Assembly (NCBI GenBank): GCA_963711255.1 | Contig: CAVQDO010000005.1 | Location: 1 to 64,000, forward strand | Source of the DNA: GCA-2746365 sp963711255 | Lineage (GTDB): Bacteria > Pseudomonadota > Gammaproteobacteria > SZUA-229 | Length of the DNA stretch: 64,000 nucleotides | Direction: 5' to 3' | Shown: positions 8,858-17,749 of the stretch, piece by piece | Numbering within the stretch: position 1 is the stretch's first letter | How the letters are laid out: the number at the start of each line of letters is the position of its first letter | The notes under the pieces: model-generated | What the model saw: the letters and a program-made list of their open reading frames with translations, nothing else | Told to the model about the DNA's origin: nothing | Databases searched by the model: none | Program-made: the position numbers and the translations under genes

Positions 8858-9247
8858 ATGAACAGATCAATGAGCAGCATCGCAGGCAAACAACGCGGAT
8901 TAACCATGATTAGCTGGTTAGTTGTTATCGTTTTTTTATTGTTTCAGGGTGTGATTGCCATGAACGTAATTCCGGTCTATATGACCGATTCATCGGTGAA
9001 ATCTATTTTCAAGGAACTGCCGGATGATGTAGCGGCAAGAGATTCGTCAGTGAGTGAACTTAAAGTACTGGTTTCAAAACGGTTACGTATTAATAATATC
9101 TATGGAATTCAACCCGAACAGATAAAAATTAAAAAAGGACGTGGTGAGAACATTGTAACCCTCGACTATGAGCCTCGTGGAAAATTAATTGGCAACCTGG
9201 AATACATTGTCAGTTTCAAGCACGAAGCCAGAATTCCTTCACGTTAA
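8858..9247 (+). CDS. DUF4845 single-pass membrane protein
   Basis: Small protein (129 aa) of the DUF4845 family, which is commonly encoded between lepB and rnc in Pseudomonas relatives. A GLTMISWLVVIVFLLFQGV segment near residues 14-35 forms a type-IV-pilin-like N-terminal helix; the remainder is a short soluble domain ending in IVSFKHEARIPSR. GAGGCAGG before the ATG is a plausible ribosome-binding site. Its function is not known. The position suggests a link to the export and RNA-processing operon, but that is context only. Confidence 0.85.
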   Translation: MNRSMSSIAGKQRGLTMISWLVVIVFLLFQGVIAMNVIPVYMTDSSVKSIFKELPDDVAARDSSVSELKVLVSKRLRINNIYGIQPEQIKIKKGRGENIVTLDYEPRGKLIGNLEYIVSFKHEARIPSR

Positions 9248-9289
9248 TCGCTGCAGCCTTCCTACTTATATATTATCTTGAGTGTTCCT

Positions 9290-9991
9290 ATGGCACAGTC
9301 TAATGCCATTAATGCATTATTAATAAAACTCTCTTATACGTTTAATGATACGAATTTATTAGACGAAGCATTAACACATCGAAGCTTTGCCAATGTCAAT
9401 AATGAACGTCTTGAGTTTCTCGGTGATGGTATTTTGAATTTTGTTATCGCTCATGAGCTTTATAAACTGTACCCGGACGTGCAGGAAGGTGATTTAAGCC
9501 GTCTGCGCGCTAACCTGGTAAACAAAGAGTCGCTGGCTGTGATTGCTAACCAGCTTGATCTTGGCGAAGTCATTAAACTGGGTTCAGGTGAATTAAAGAG
9601 CGGCGGTTTTCGCCGACCATCGATTCTTGCTGACGCCGTGGAGAGTATATTGGGTGCAGTCTACTGCGATGGTGGTTTCGACGCTGCGCGTGAGCTAATC
9701 GTGCGTCTATATGCTGAAAGGCTGGCGTCACCCACGGATCTGCAAAGTTTGAAAGACCCTAAAACACGATTGCAGGAATTATTGCAGTCACGCCGTTTTG
9801 AGTTGCCGGACTATGAAGTGACCGATATTTCAGGGCAGGCTCACGCGCAGAAATTCCATGTTAAATGTACTATTGAAAAAATGAATATAGAAGTGAATGG
9901 TGAAGGTAAAAGCCGCCGAAAGGCCGAGCAGGTTGCTGCTGAAAAAGCGATTACGCAGGTCGATGAATATTACGGGAAAGACAAATTGTGA
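9290..9991 (+). CDS. rnc: Ribonuclease III
   Basis: Double-strand-specific endonuclease that processes rRNA precursors and structured mRNAs. The RNase III signature ERLEFLGDGILNF is present, with the second acidic site at DAVESILGAVYCDGG. A C-terminal double-stranded-RNA-binding domain follows (KTRLQELLQSRRFELPDYEV through GKSRRKAEQVAAEKA). I start at the ATG at 9290 (MAQSNAIN); a TTG at 9278 would add four residues. The stop overlaps the GTG of era by four bases, indicating translational coupling. Confidence 0.96.
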   Translation: MAQSNAINALLIKLSYTFNDTNLLDEALTHRSFANVNNERLEFLGDGILNFVIAHELYKLYPDVQEGDLSRLRANLVNKESLAVIANQLDLGEVIKLGSGELKSGGFRRPSILADAVESILGAVYCDGGFDAARELIVRLYAERLASPTDLQSLKDPKTRLQELLQSRRFELPDYEVTDISGQAHAQKFHVKCTIEKMNIEVNGEGKSRRKAEQVAAEKAITQVDEYYGKDKL

Positions 9992-10899
9992 CTGACAACG
10001 AGATGAACAATAGCGAACAGCGCTGCGGTTACGTTGCTATTGTTGGGCGTCCTAACGTCGGCAAATCAACATTGCTAAATAATATTCTTGGCATGAAGTT
10101 AAGTATTACTTCGCGAAAACCGCAAACCACGCGGCATCAAATTCTCGGGGTAAAAACAAACGGCAGTATTCAGACCGTGTATGTAGACACGCCTGGTATT
10201 CATCAGCGCCGCGGTACCGCGATTAATAAATACATGAATCGTGCTGCCACTTCAGTGTTAAGCGATGTTGACGCTATTCTTTTTGTGGTACAGGTTAAGA
10301 AATGGACAGAAGAAGATCAGGCAATACTGGAAAAACTGAAGCTGGTGAAATGCCCGGTGGTGCTGGTACTCAACAAAACTGACAAGCTGGAGAGTAAAAA
10401 AGAGTTATTGCCGGAGATACAGCAGCTTGCCGGTTATCATGACTTCACCGAGATCATTCCGTTATCGGCTTTAAACGGCAGTAATGTAGATGTACTTGAG
10501 CAAAAAGTTGCCACGCTGTTGCCAGCCAATGAACACTTTTATCCGGATGATCAGGTTACCGACAGAAGCATGCGTTTTCTTGCCTCGGAAATTATTCGCG
10601 AAAAACTCATACGCGAACTGGGCCAGGAACTGCCCTATACCTCGACAGTCTCTATCGATAAATATGACGAGGACGAGAAAATAATTCGAATTCATGCCAC
10701 TATCTATGTCGAAAGTGCCGGTCAAAAAGCCATTATTATCGGCAAGAAAGGAAGCCGGCTAAAGAGCATCGGCACCAAGGCACGTGAAGACATCAGTAAA
10801 ATGGCCGGGTCAAAAGTTTATTTAAACCTGTGGGTGAAAGTACGTGAAGGCTGGTCTAACGACGAAAGGGCGCTGCGCGGACTGGGGTATAGCGAATAA
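9988..10899 (+). CDS. era: GTPase Era
   Basis: Ribosome-assembly GTPase (303 aa) that binds the 3' end of 16S rRNA. G1 GRPNVGKST, G3 VDTPGIHQ and G4 LNKTDK are intact. The C-terminal KH domain is recognisable around AIIIGKKGSRLKSIGTKARE. The start is GTG at 9988 overlapping the rnc stop; the internal ATG at 10003 (MNNSEQ) is an alternative. rnc-era-recO is the standard order. Confidence 0.97.
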   Translation: MTDNEMNNSEQRCGYVAIVGRPNVGKSTLLNNILGMKLSITSRKPQTTRHQILGVKTNGSIQTVYVDTPGIHQRRGTAINKYMNRAATSVLSDVDAILFVVQVKKWTEEDQAILEKLKLVKCPVVLVLNKTDKLESKKELLPEIQQLAGYHDFTEIIPLSALNGSNVDVLEQKVATLLPANEHFYPDDQVTDRSMRFLASEIIREKLIRELGQELPYTSTVSIDKYDEDEKIIRIHATIYVESAGQKAIIIGKKGSRLKSIGTKAREDISKMAGSKVYLNLWVKVREGWSNDERALRGLGYSE

Positions 10900-10900
10900 A

Positions 10901-10975
10901 ACAGTGAATAGTTAAAAATGAACCACTGAAAATGATAGATACTGACTATAGATGTTTTCACATTCACTATTCACC
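10901..10975. repeat. Inverted repeat with GTGAATAGT arms
   Basis: ACAGTGAATAGT (10901-10912) is mirrored by ATTCACTATTCAC (10962-10974), enclosing about 50 bp. The same arm pair occurs at 41302-41382, so this is a dispersed miniature inverted repeat in intergenic space. It lies between era and recO and could fold in the transcript. Confidence 0.6.
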
Positions 10976-10984
10976 GCTTACTAA

Positions 10985-11719
10985 ATGAGCACTGTTAATA
11001 CACAGATCGCCTACATCCTGCATAAAAGAGCTTACCGGGAAACCAGCAGCATACTCGAAGTGCTGACAAAGGATTATGGTCGAATATCGTTAATGGCCAG
11101 GGGATGTCGTGGTGCGCGCTCCAAAACTGCAGGTAGCCTGCTGCTATTTACGCCTCTGGTGATTAGCTGGCAGGGTAAAGGCAACTTGCCGTATTTAAAT
11201 TCGGTAGAGCGCGCCGATCTCAAGGCGCCTGCTCTTAAGGGGAAATCCTTGCTTTCGGCCATGTATATCAACGAGTTGTTGATGTATCTGTTGCACCGGG
11301 ACGATGTGCACGAAGCCGTTTTTGAGCATTATCATCATTGTTTGTACTCACTGCAAAACCAGGAAAGCCTGGAAATAACCCTGCGCCAGTTTGAAATCAG
11401 GTTGCTGGAACTACTTGGATTCGGACTAAGTTTAAATGTTGAGGCAGATACCGGCGAGGTTTTATTGCCGGATGTGAATTATTACTATTTCCTTGAACAT
11501 GGCCCGGTGAAGGGTGGTGAACATAAGGCTAATGTGCCAGTAATTTCTGGTGCCTGTCTGCTGGCCCTTGCCCGGGAACAGTGGCAGCCTGTCGCGGAAA
11601 ATCCGCAATATCTATCTGAATTGAAACACTTAATGCGCTTTGTTATTAATCATCACCTTGGCCACAAGAAGCTGAAAAGCCGGGAATTATTCCGACCTGC
11701 GGGAGCGCAGCCCGGTTAG
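10985..11719 (+). CDS. recO: DNA repair protein RecO
   Basis: RecO (244 aa) helps load RecA onto SSB-coated single-stranded DNA in the RecFOR pathway with RecR, which is also in this window. The N-terminal OB domain starts with AYILHKRAYRETSSILEVLT, followed by the helical region (LRQFEIRLLELLGFGL). No zinc-finger cysteine set is seen, as in other gammaproteobacterial RecO proteins. It ends the lepA-rnc-era run. Confidence 0.95.
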   Translation: MSTVNTQIAYILHKRAYRETSSILEVLTKDYGRISLMARGCRGARSKTAGSLLLFTPLVISWQGKGNLPYLNSVERADLKAPALKGKSLLSAMYINELLMYLLHRDDVHEAVFEHYHHCLYSLQNQESLEITLRQFEIRLLELLGFGLSLNVEADTGEVLLPDVNYYYFLEHGPVKGGEHKANVPVISGACLLALAREQWQPVAENPQYLSELKHLMRFVINHHLGHKKLKSRELFRPAGAQPG

Positions 11720-11840
11720 CCGCATGAATTGCCGGATAAATGCCTAATTTCTTTGACTAAATAACGCTGAATATTGCAGTTCAGTATTTTCCTTCTATGC
11801 TTGTGTGTGAGTCATTATTAATCGCCAAGAAGGTCTGTCT

Positions 11841-12653
11841 ATGTCATCTGCTGTTTCTCATAATATTGATGATTATGAATCGTTGCTGGTTGCACTGCAA
11901 AATGAACTGGGTGTTGTCGTCCCGGAAAGCATGCGCAGTAATATACTTGAAAGGCTTGGGCCATTATTAGCGGAAAATAATATTGATTCGTTGCCTGTAC
12001 TGGCGGAAAAGCTGCGTGAAGACGGCGAGGTTCGCAGCAATGTGCTGGATGCTATTTCACGACGGCAGACAAGCTGGTCACTTGGCGTAGATATGAAGAA
12101 AGTGCTTCAGGAATATATATTTTCCCGCTTACCTGATAATGCACGAATATGGCTTGTCGGCTGTGGCCAGGGGCAACTGGCATACTCTATTGCGATGGAA
12201 TTTGCCGAGCATGAGGCAAACAGTGGCAATAGCAAAAACATTCGGCTAATAGCCACAGATGTTTCACGCCAGGATATAAGGCAGGCTGAATCGGGCGTTT
12301 ACAGCTCGCAACAGCTGTTAACGCTTGCAGACAGTCTTAAAAAGTCATATACAACGACAAATGCACCGGATGACAATGGCCAGGTCAAACAGAAAATCAG
12401 GCAACTGATGAGTTTTAGTCAATGTGATTTAAACGAAGATTTTCAGTCTTTGGGTGAAATGGATTTGATTGTATGCCCTGAAGTATTAACTTATTTTTCC
12501 AATGGCCGAAAAGCGGGCATTATCCGTCAATTTTCCAGCCTGTTAAAACCGGGTGGCATATTTCTTCCAGGCAGTAATCAGTCTATGCCGGCAGAGCAGG
12601 GGCTTGAACGAGTTGACCACAGTACCGGAGTGTTTTACCGCAAGAAGAGTTGA
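11841..12653 (+). CDS. Divergent CheR-like methyltransferase
   Basis: A 270-aa protein with the CheR plan: a helical N-terminal domain (about 1-70) followed by a Rossmann methyltransferase fold. The SAM-loop equivalent is WLVGCGQGQLAYSIAM where CheR has AGCSTGEEPYSIAM. LIATDVSRQDIRQAESGVYS matches the acidic-loop strand. MDLIVCPEVLTYFSN replaces the usual DLIFCRNVLIYF, and ISRRQTSWS replaces the TTNETSFFR segment. Several usual substrate-binding residues are therefore changed. No chemotaxis gene is nearby. It may methylate something other than chemoreceptors or have lost activity. Confidence 0.7.
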   Translation: MSSAVSHNIDDYESLLVALQNELGVVVPESMRSNILERLGPLLAENNIDSLPVLAEKLREDGEVRSNVLDAISRRQTSWSLGVDMKKVLQEYIFSRLPDNARIWLVGCGQGQLAYSIAMEFAEHEANSGNSKNIRLIATDVSRQDIRQAESGVYSSQQLLTLADSLKKSYTTTNAPDDNGQVKQKIRQLMSFSQCDLNEDFQSLGEMDLIVCPEVLTYFSNGRKAGIIRQFSSLLKPGGIFLPGSNQSMPAEQGLERVDHSTGVFYRKKS

Positions 12654-12682
12654 GCCGCAGCCAAAATGGAGCGCGGACTCAT

Positions 12683-14050
12683 TTATAAACTGTTAGGTAT
12701 CCTTAAAAATTCTTCAGGTACTGTACTGGGCTCAATATTGCCTTCGTCCAGCCATTTTAAAATATCGTAATAACTACGAATGTTTTCAACATAGCGAACA
12801 GGTTCCCAGCCACGGGCATAACCATAACGCGTTTGCTTGTACCACTTCTTTTTTGCCAGTAATGGCAGTGTCTGTTTCACGTCCAGCCAGCGGTTAGGGT
12901 CTTTCTTCAGTTTGCGCGTTATCTGCCGCGCATCCTGCAAATGCGAATAACCGACATTATAGGCAGCGATAGCCATCCAGGTGCGATCGGGCTCTGGAAT
13001 GTCTTCATCGATACGTTGCAGGGTTTGAGTGAAATAACGGGCGCCGCCTTCGATACTGCTGGCAGGATCAAGACGATTTTTAACGTTTAGTTCTTTTGCT
13101 GTTTTTCTCGTCAACATCATAATACCGCGGACACCGGTAGGGGACACAGCATCAGGATCCCAGTGAGATTCCTGGTAACCCATGGCGGCAATCAGGCGCC
13201 AGTCAACGCCATGGGTATCAGCTGCCTGTTGAAACAATGGCAGATATTTCGGCAGTCTTTTCTGTATATGACGGCGAAATATTTTGGTACCAACATAATC
13301 GAAATCTTCAACATGGCCATAGTTGCGTTCAATCAAACGGGTAAGTTCGCCACTTTTTTTGATCTGTTTAAAAAATTTCTGAACTTCCAGATGAAGGCTG
13401 TTATCACTGGTTTTTGGTAGTGCCCATGCCAGTGATTGTGGTTCACTGATATTAAAGGCGACACGTAAGTTAATCAGAAATCGCTGGTTTAACGAAAGTT
13501 CGTTTGAGTCAGCAATGGTGTATTCAATAATGTTGTCAGAAACCATCTGTAACAGCTCTTCACTTCCGACACCTTCATTTGCTTTCCAGCTTAGCTTTTC
13601 ATTGCTGCTCTTTAAATGCTTTAACCTTTCTTCGTGACTGGAATTGGCAACGACTTCCAGGGTACCGTCAATTTTGGAGAGTGATCTAGGGCGTTTATTG
13701 GCAACGTTGTAAACCAGTTGCTCGGTAATTTTTTGGTAGCTAGGACCGAAACGGTAAAGCTTTTCACGGTCTTTGGTAATGGTTAATCCCGCAGCGGCAA
13801 TGTGTACGGTATTGTTTGCCAGGTGGTTTAGAATGTCATCGAGTGAATCAGGAATAACAAGTGTTAATTCAACGCCGAGTTCATCAGCGAACATCTTTAC
13901 CAGTTCATATTCAAGGCCGGCAGGTCCATCAGCGTCTTCATAATAAGTGGTTGGGCTGTTACGGGTAACAACGACCAGGCGGCCATCACTTATTATTTTT
14001 TCGACGAGTGACTGGCTGCTTAGTTTTGGCAGGTAATTAAAGATAATCAA
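12683..14050 (-). CDS. mltF: Membrane-bound lytic transglycosylase MltF
   Basis: Murein-cleaving enzyme with two domains: an N-terminal extracellular solute-binding-like domain (about residues 20-245) and a C-terminal SLT lysozyme-like domain. The catalytic glutamate is in GYQESHWDP; VRGIMMLT and AYNVGYSH are further SLT motifs. The annotated TTG at 14050 lies inside the hydrophobic leader. In frame, the leader continues upstream (RPILLSLVAVVACILIIF) to about 14131 without any ATG, GTG or TTG. The true start is probably a rare codon, with ATC at 14119 or 14116 behind an AGGA at 14128-14125. It is convergent with the CheR-like gene. Confidence 0.92.
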   Translation of the reverse strand: MIIFNYLPKLSSQSLVEKIISDGRLVVVTRNSPTTYYEDADGPAGLEYELVKMFADELGVELTLVIPDSLDDILNHLANNTVHIAAAGLTITKDREKLYRFGPSYQKITEQLVYNVANKRPRSLSKIDGTLEVVANSSHEERLKHLKSSNEKLSWKANEGVGSEELLQMVSDNIIEYTIADSNELSLNQRFLINLRVAFNISEPQSLAWALPKTSDNSLHLEVQKFFKQIKKSGELTRLIERNYGHVEDFDYVGTKIFRRHIQKRLPKYLPLFQQAADTHGVDWRLIAAMGYQESHWDPDAVSPTGVRGIMMLTRKTAKELNVKNRLDPASSIEGGARYFTQTLQRIDEDIPEPDRTWMAIAAYNVGYSHLQDARQITRKLKKDPNRWLDVKQTLPLLAKKKWYKQTRYGYARGWEPVRYVENIRSYYDILKWLDEGNIEPSTVPEEFLRIPNSL

Positions 14051-14184
14051 TATGCATGCAACGACTGCTACCAGAGACAGCAGTATGGGGCGGCAGAGTG
14101 ATTTATTAACGTCGATGATATTTATCCTAATGTAGCTGCCTGTTCAATAGATCAGCGGTAACCGTCTGATAAGGTTATATGAAA

Positions 14185-15483
14185 TTATTGATGTTTACCA
14201 TGCTTAAGCGCATTGAGAATTGCCTGGCATAACAGGGCTAATTCTTGCTGTCTGATAATAAAGGGTGGCATTAGATATATCAGGGTGCCAAATGGGCGAA
14301 TCCAGACACCGGCATCGACAAACGCCTGTTGAATTTTCGACATATTTACCGGCTGCTTTAATTCGACAACGCCGATAGCCCCCAGCACGCGAACATCGCT
14401 GACATCATCGATCTGCCTGCATGGTTCAAGACCTTCTTTTAGCCACCGTTCGATATTGCTGATAGATTGCTGCCAGTTAGATGCCTGCAATAATTTGATG
14501 CTTGCTATCGCTACCGAACAGGCCAGGGGGTTGGCCATGAATGTCGGGCCGTGCATAAAGACATAAGGCGGGTTGTTGCTTATGGTGTCGCTTATTTCAC
14601 TGCTGCATAAAGTGGCAGCTAATGTCATATAACCACCCGTTAATGATTTACCTACACACATAATATCGGGCGATATATCAGCGTGTTCACAGGCGAACAG
14701 TTTGCCGCTGCGGCCAAAGCCAGTTGCAATCTCATCGGCAATGAGCAGTACATTATATTCTTCGCATAAGGTTTTCGCCTGGCTTAAAAAGTCAGCAGAA
14801 TAAAATTTCATGCCACCGGCCCCCTGAACCACGGGTTCAAGAATTAAAGCCGCGATGGCATTAGCGTGCTGTTCCAGCACAGCTTTTAAGTCCAGTAGAT
14901 GTTCTGCCCGGCATGGTTCGCCGAAAGCGCATTCGGGCGACTGAATGAAAAAGTTTTTTGCCAGCATTTCCGAGAATAAAGTATGCATGCCGGTAACCGG
15001 ATCACAGACTGACATAGCGCCAATGGTATCGCCGTGATAGCCGTTTTTTAAACTGATAAACTTTTGTTTTTTTGGCAGCTGTTTGGCCTGCCAGTATTGA
15101 ACCGCCATCTTCATGGCAATTTCGACCGAGACAGAACCCGAGTCTGCCAGGAAAACCGTGTCAAGTTTTTCCGGTGTGATGGCTACCAGTGTTTTACAAA
15201 GTTCGACAGCAGGGGCGTGCGTCAGGCCGCCAAACATAACATGCGCCATATCATCAAGCTGTCGCGTTATTGCCTGGTTTAGTTGCGCAACGTTATAGCC
15301 ATGAATGGCGCACCACCAGGAGGACATACCGTCAATGAGCTGACGGCCATCTTCCAGTGTTAGCTTTACACCGCTGGCAGACTTTACTGCAAAAATCGGT
15401 GAGCTGGCGTTTGTGGAGCTGTATGGATGCCAGACGTGCTTGCTATCATCATCGAGCAGGCTGGCACTTTGATTCTTGTTCAT
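14185..15483 (-). CDS. bioA: Adenosylmethionine-8-amino-7-oxononanoate aminotransferase
   Basis: PLP enzyme of biotin synthesis (432 aa) that makes 7,8-diaminopelargonate using SAM as amino donor. The N-terminal motif HVWHPYSS and the MSSWWCAIHGYN segment are typical of BioA. LIADEIATGFGRSGK holds the PLP-contacting aspartate, and the Schiff-base lysine is in CVGKSLTGGYMTLA. bioB, bioF, bioC and bioD are not in the window, so it is separate from the other biotin genes. Confidence 0.96.
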   Translation of the reverse strand: MNKNQSASLLDDDSKHVWHPYSSTNASSPIFAVKSASGVKLTLEDGRQLIDGMSSWWCAIHGYNVAQLNQAITRQLDDMAHVMFGGLTHAPAVELCKTLVAITPEKLDTVFLADSGSVSVEIAMKMAVQYWQAKQLPKKQKFISLKNGYHGDTIGAMSVCDPVTGMHTLFSEMLAKNFFIQSPECAFGEPCRAEHLLDLKAVLEQHANAIAALILEPVVQGAGGMKFYSADFLSQAKTLCEEYNVLLIADEIATGFGRSGKLFACEHADISPDIMCVGKSLTGGYMTLAATLCSSEISDTISNNPPYVFMHGPTFMANPLACSVAIASIKLLQASNWQQSISNIERWLKEGLEPCRQIDDVSDVRVLGAIGVVELKQPVNMSKIQQAFVDAGVWIRPFGTLIYLMPPFIIRQQELALLCQAILNALKHGKHQ

Positions 15484-15728
15484 TGCATTATTTTACAGTG
15501 TTTATTGGTTTCATATTTACTGGATATGTGTGGAATTAGTAATACTGGTCTGGATTCTGTTTTGCCTGCTGGTGCAGTATCGGCTGCCAGTGTTTCCACT
15601 TCAGCAGTGTGTTTTGTGTATTTGCGCCTAACCAGTTTTGGTCATGCTCTCTTTAATTAAAGATAATTCATAAATCAGCCGATGTAAGTAGCAATATATA
15701 TTGGATAAAAATCACTTATTGGGCCTTT

Positions 15729-16682
15729 ATGCGTCAATACTTTTACAATTTTCTGGAACAAAGCAATTCCAGCCCCCTGGCGCGGCTGGTTAATGTGCTG
15801 CTGATGATATTAATCATGGGTAACGTCATGGCAGTTATCCTGGCATCGGATCGGGTTATCTATAATAATCTCAAAATTGTTTTCGACAGTTTTGAAATGT
15901 TTTCTATTATTGTTTTTTCGATAGAGTACATTCTGCGCGTCTGGGTATGCGCTGATGATCCGCGATACCAGGCGGCAGGTGGACGTCTTAAGTATATGCT
16001 TTCTCCCATGGCAATCGTAGACCTGGTTGCCGTGCTGCCATTTTACCTGGGTATATTCTTTAATATTGATACCCGTTTCCTGCGTGTGCTTCGACTGTTC
16101 CGTATCTTTAAACTGTCTCGTCATTTCAGTGCAATGTCCGTGTTATTAACGGTTATCAAAAATGAGCTGGCAACACTGGTTTCGGCCATATTTATTATGC
16201 TGGTTCTGGTGGTGCTGGCATCAGCCGGAATGTTCCTGGTCGAACGCGATGTGCAACCAGACGTATTTGGTACTATTCCGCGTGCCATGTGGTGGGCAAC
16301 GATTACATTAACCACGGTGGGCTACGGTGATGTCATACCGATAACGGTTGCAGGCAAGGTACTGGGTGTTGTAATAACGATACTGGGTGTCGGCATGGCC
16401 GCGCTGCCAGCCGGTATCATTGCTTCAGGTTTTACCCGTGAAGTTAACCGGCGCAGAGACAGGTATCGAACCATGGTGCGAGATGCGCTTAATGATGGGG
16501 AGCTGGATATTAACGAGCGAAAGATTTTAAAAGACTATTCTGAGGGTATGGGTATAGGCGATGATGAAGCGGTGAATTTAATGATGCAGGAGAAAAGTGT
16601 ATTATCATCTCGTCATGCGTCAACTGATAGTAAGTCTGATTGTTGTCCTTATTGTGGGAATACTGTTGTAAAAGTGGTTTAG
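15729..16682 (+). CDS. Voltage-gated potassium-type ion channel with C-terminal zinc-ribbon tail
   Basis: Six-helix ion channel (317 aa). S1-S3 are hydrophobic (residues ~15-110). S4 carries regularly spaced arginines (RFLRVLRLFRIFKLSRH). The pore holds the potassium filter TTVGYGD after WWATITL. After S6 a short cytoplasmic domain (DGELDINERKILKDYSEGMG) resembles a TerB-like helical unit. The protein ends in a CPYCGNTV knuckle preceded by another Cys, which could bind metal or sense redox state if paired between subunits. It stands alone between bioA and the tRNA-Ser region. Confidence 0.88.
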   Translation: MRQYFYNFLEQSNSSPLARLVNVLLMILIMGNVMAVILASDRVIYNNLKIVFDSFEMFSIIVFSIEYILRVWVCADDPRYQAAGGRLKYMLSPMAIVDLVAVLPFYLGIFFNIDTRFLRVLRLFRIFKLSRHFSAMSVLLTVIKNELATLVSAIFIMLVLVVLASAGMFLVERDVQPDVFGTIPRAMWWATITLTTVGYGDVIPITVAGKVLGVVITILGVGMAALPAGIIASGFTREVNRRRDRYRTMVRDALNDGELDINERKILKDYSEGMGIGDDEAVNLMMQEKSVLSSRHASTDSKSDCCPYCGNTVVKVV

Positions 16683-17119
16683 GTTACTTTGAGAACTTAC
16701 AGGTATTATTTTTCTGTAGCTACTGTTATTTCTAAGCCTACCGATAGATAATAATGGTTGCATTTCGATGCGTCGGTGCAACCAGACCGACGAAGTGCTT
16801 GTTGGTTAAACAATAGTGCATCTACCGGAATATTTGCGGACACGTCCGGTGCATGAGTATGAAGGATTAACTTTAAACCCACCGCAAATTCTTTTGCTTA
16901 CTATTCGGTACATATAAAAGACGTGTATACCTGTAATTTATTCTTATAAAAATATTTATAGGGCTACAGGGAGTGTGCCTGCGATAGTTAATGATTGTTT
17001 AGACTCAAAAAATCACAGTTTAAAATTTGAAGTTAGGTCCGAAATTTACCATGCGTTATCAACATCTTTTGTTGGCGTATTTTGTCAAACGATAGTCACC
17101 TCCAGGCAAGACCTGTAGA
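16683..17119. other. Intergenic stretch without a recognisable gene
   Basis: About 440 bp, AT-rich, with no credible coding frame. Two local hairpins are visible: CGTCGGT/ACCGACG around 16770-16792, and an ACCGGA/TCCGGTGCA pair around 16813-16848. Neither has a T-run, and I assign no function. Confidence 0.4.
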
Positions 17120-17170
17120 TAATCAATGGCAAATCAATGGAAATCAATGGGGTCAGACTCGATTGATTTT
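17120..17170. repeat. REP-like palindrome with 'aatcaatgg' direct repeats
   Basis: AATCAATGG occurs three times in tandem (about 17120-17150). AAATCAAT (17141-17148) is mirrored by ATTGATTT (17162-17169) around GGGGTCAGACTCG. Such palindromes often accompany REP-associated transposases. No transposase lies in the window. Confidence 0.45.
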
Positions 17171-17614
17171 ATCTGCCAATAAAAAAGCCTCTGTTCGGTG
17201 GGTGATATTGAGTATGGCATTTTGATCTGGCCGGGATTATCAGGTGCGTCCATGCACCTGACCCTGCGGGCTCCCCGTTGAAATACACGGGTCGTAATTA
17301 AAATTGACGGGATCAATTTTGAACATCACGTTTTTTGTGATGGCCCGAAGGGTGAGCTATATGGACTTAGCGAATAATAATTGTTCCTGACAATTTTTTC
17401 GAACCCACTCGGATTCTCACCCTTCCTCTCTGCTAATAAAAAAGTCCCTTTCGGTGGGTGACATTAAGTGTGGTGTTTTAATTTGGCCCGGGATTATCAG
17501 GTGCGTCCATGCACCTGACCCTGCGGGCTCCCCGTTGAAATACACGGGTCGTGAAAAATTGTTCCTGACAATTTTTTCGAACCACTCGGATTCTCACCCT
17601 TCCTCTCTGCCAAT
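17171..17614 (-). repeat. tRNA-Ser-flanking hairpin array, downstream part
   Basis: Two ~125-bp direct copies (17171-17295 and 17428-17552) each begin with a remnant of the tRNA-Ser terminator and share a 7-bp perfect hairpin. Its stem is CAGGTGC and its loop reads ATGGAC on the minus strand (17241-17260, 17498-17517). Two AATT-type hairpins (17379-17395; 17554-17576) have the minus-strand loop CAGGA. One at 17300-17320 has loop CGGGA on the plus strand. Copies of the tRNA 3' end (CCTTCCTCTCTGC) sit at 17421-17433 and 17599-17611, the second forming an inverted repeat with the tRNA itself. No protein gene fits here. Confidence 0.7.
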
Positions 17615-17636
17615 AAAAAAGCCCCTTGTCGGGGCT
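17615..17636 (-). terminator. Terminator of tRNA-Ser
   Basis: On the minus strand GCCCC, loop GACAA, GGGGC is followed by six T, eight bases beyond the CCA end of the tRNA. Degenerate copies of it start each downstream repeat unit. Confidence 0.8.
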
Positions 17637-17643
17637 TGTTTAT

Positions 17644-17731
17644 TGGCAGAGAGGAAGGGATTCGAACCCTCGAAACCTTTCGGTTTACACGCTTTCCAGG
17701 CGTGCGCCTTCAGCCGCTCGGCCACCTCTCT
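17644..17731 (-). tRNA. tRNA-Ser (anticodon GGA)
   Basis: The 88-nt gene has acceptor arms AGAGAGG/CCTCTCT, a G discriminator and an encoded CCA. The D-arm is GTGGCCGAGCGGCTGAA. The anticodon loop CTGGAAA has GGA at 34-36, there is a long class-II variable arm, and the T-arm is GGGTTCGAATCCC. It reads serine codons UCC/UCU. Fragments of this tRNA flank it on both sides. Confidence 0.96.
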
Positions 17732-17749
17732 ATGATCTTTCAAATTGTA

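Noticed and set aside
15520..15632. Hydrophobic 30-35-codon frame with CVLCICA end in the bioA-channel gap
   Set aside because: It has only a GTG start without Shine-Dalgarno; hydrophobicity alone in an AT-rich gap is weak evidence.
15427..15660. 77-codon plus-strand frame upstream of the ion channel
   Set aside because: Its first part is antisense to bioA and there is no ribosome-binding site or recognisable domain.
17454..17735. 93-codon plus-strand frame ending in LAERKGFEPSKPFGLHAFQA
   Set aside because: This is the antisense reading of tRNA-Ser, a well-known source of false proteins.
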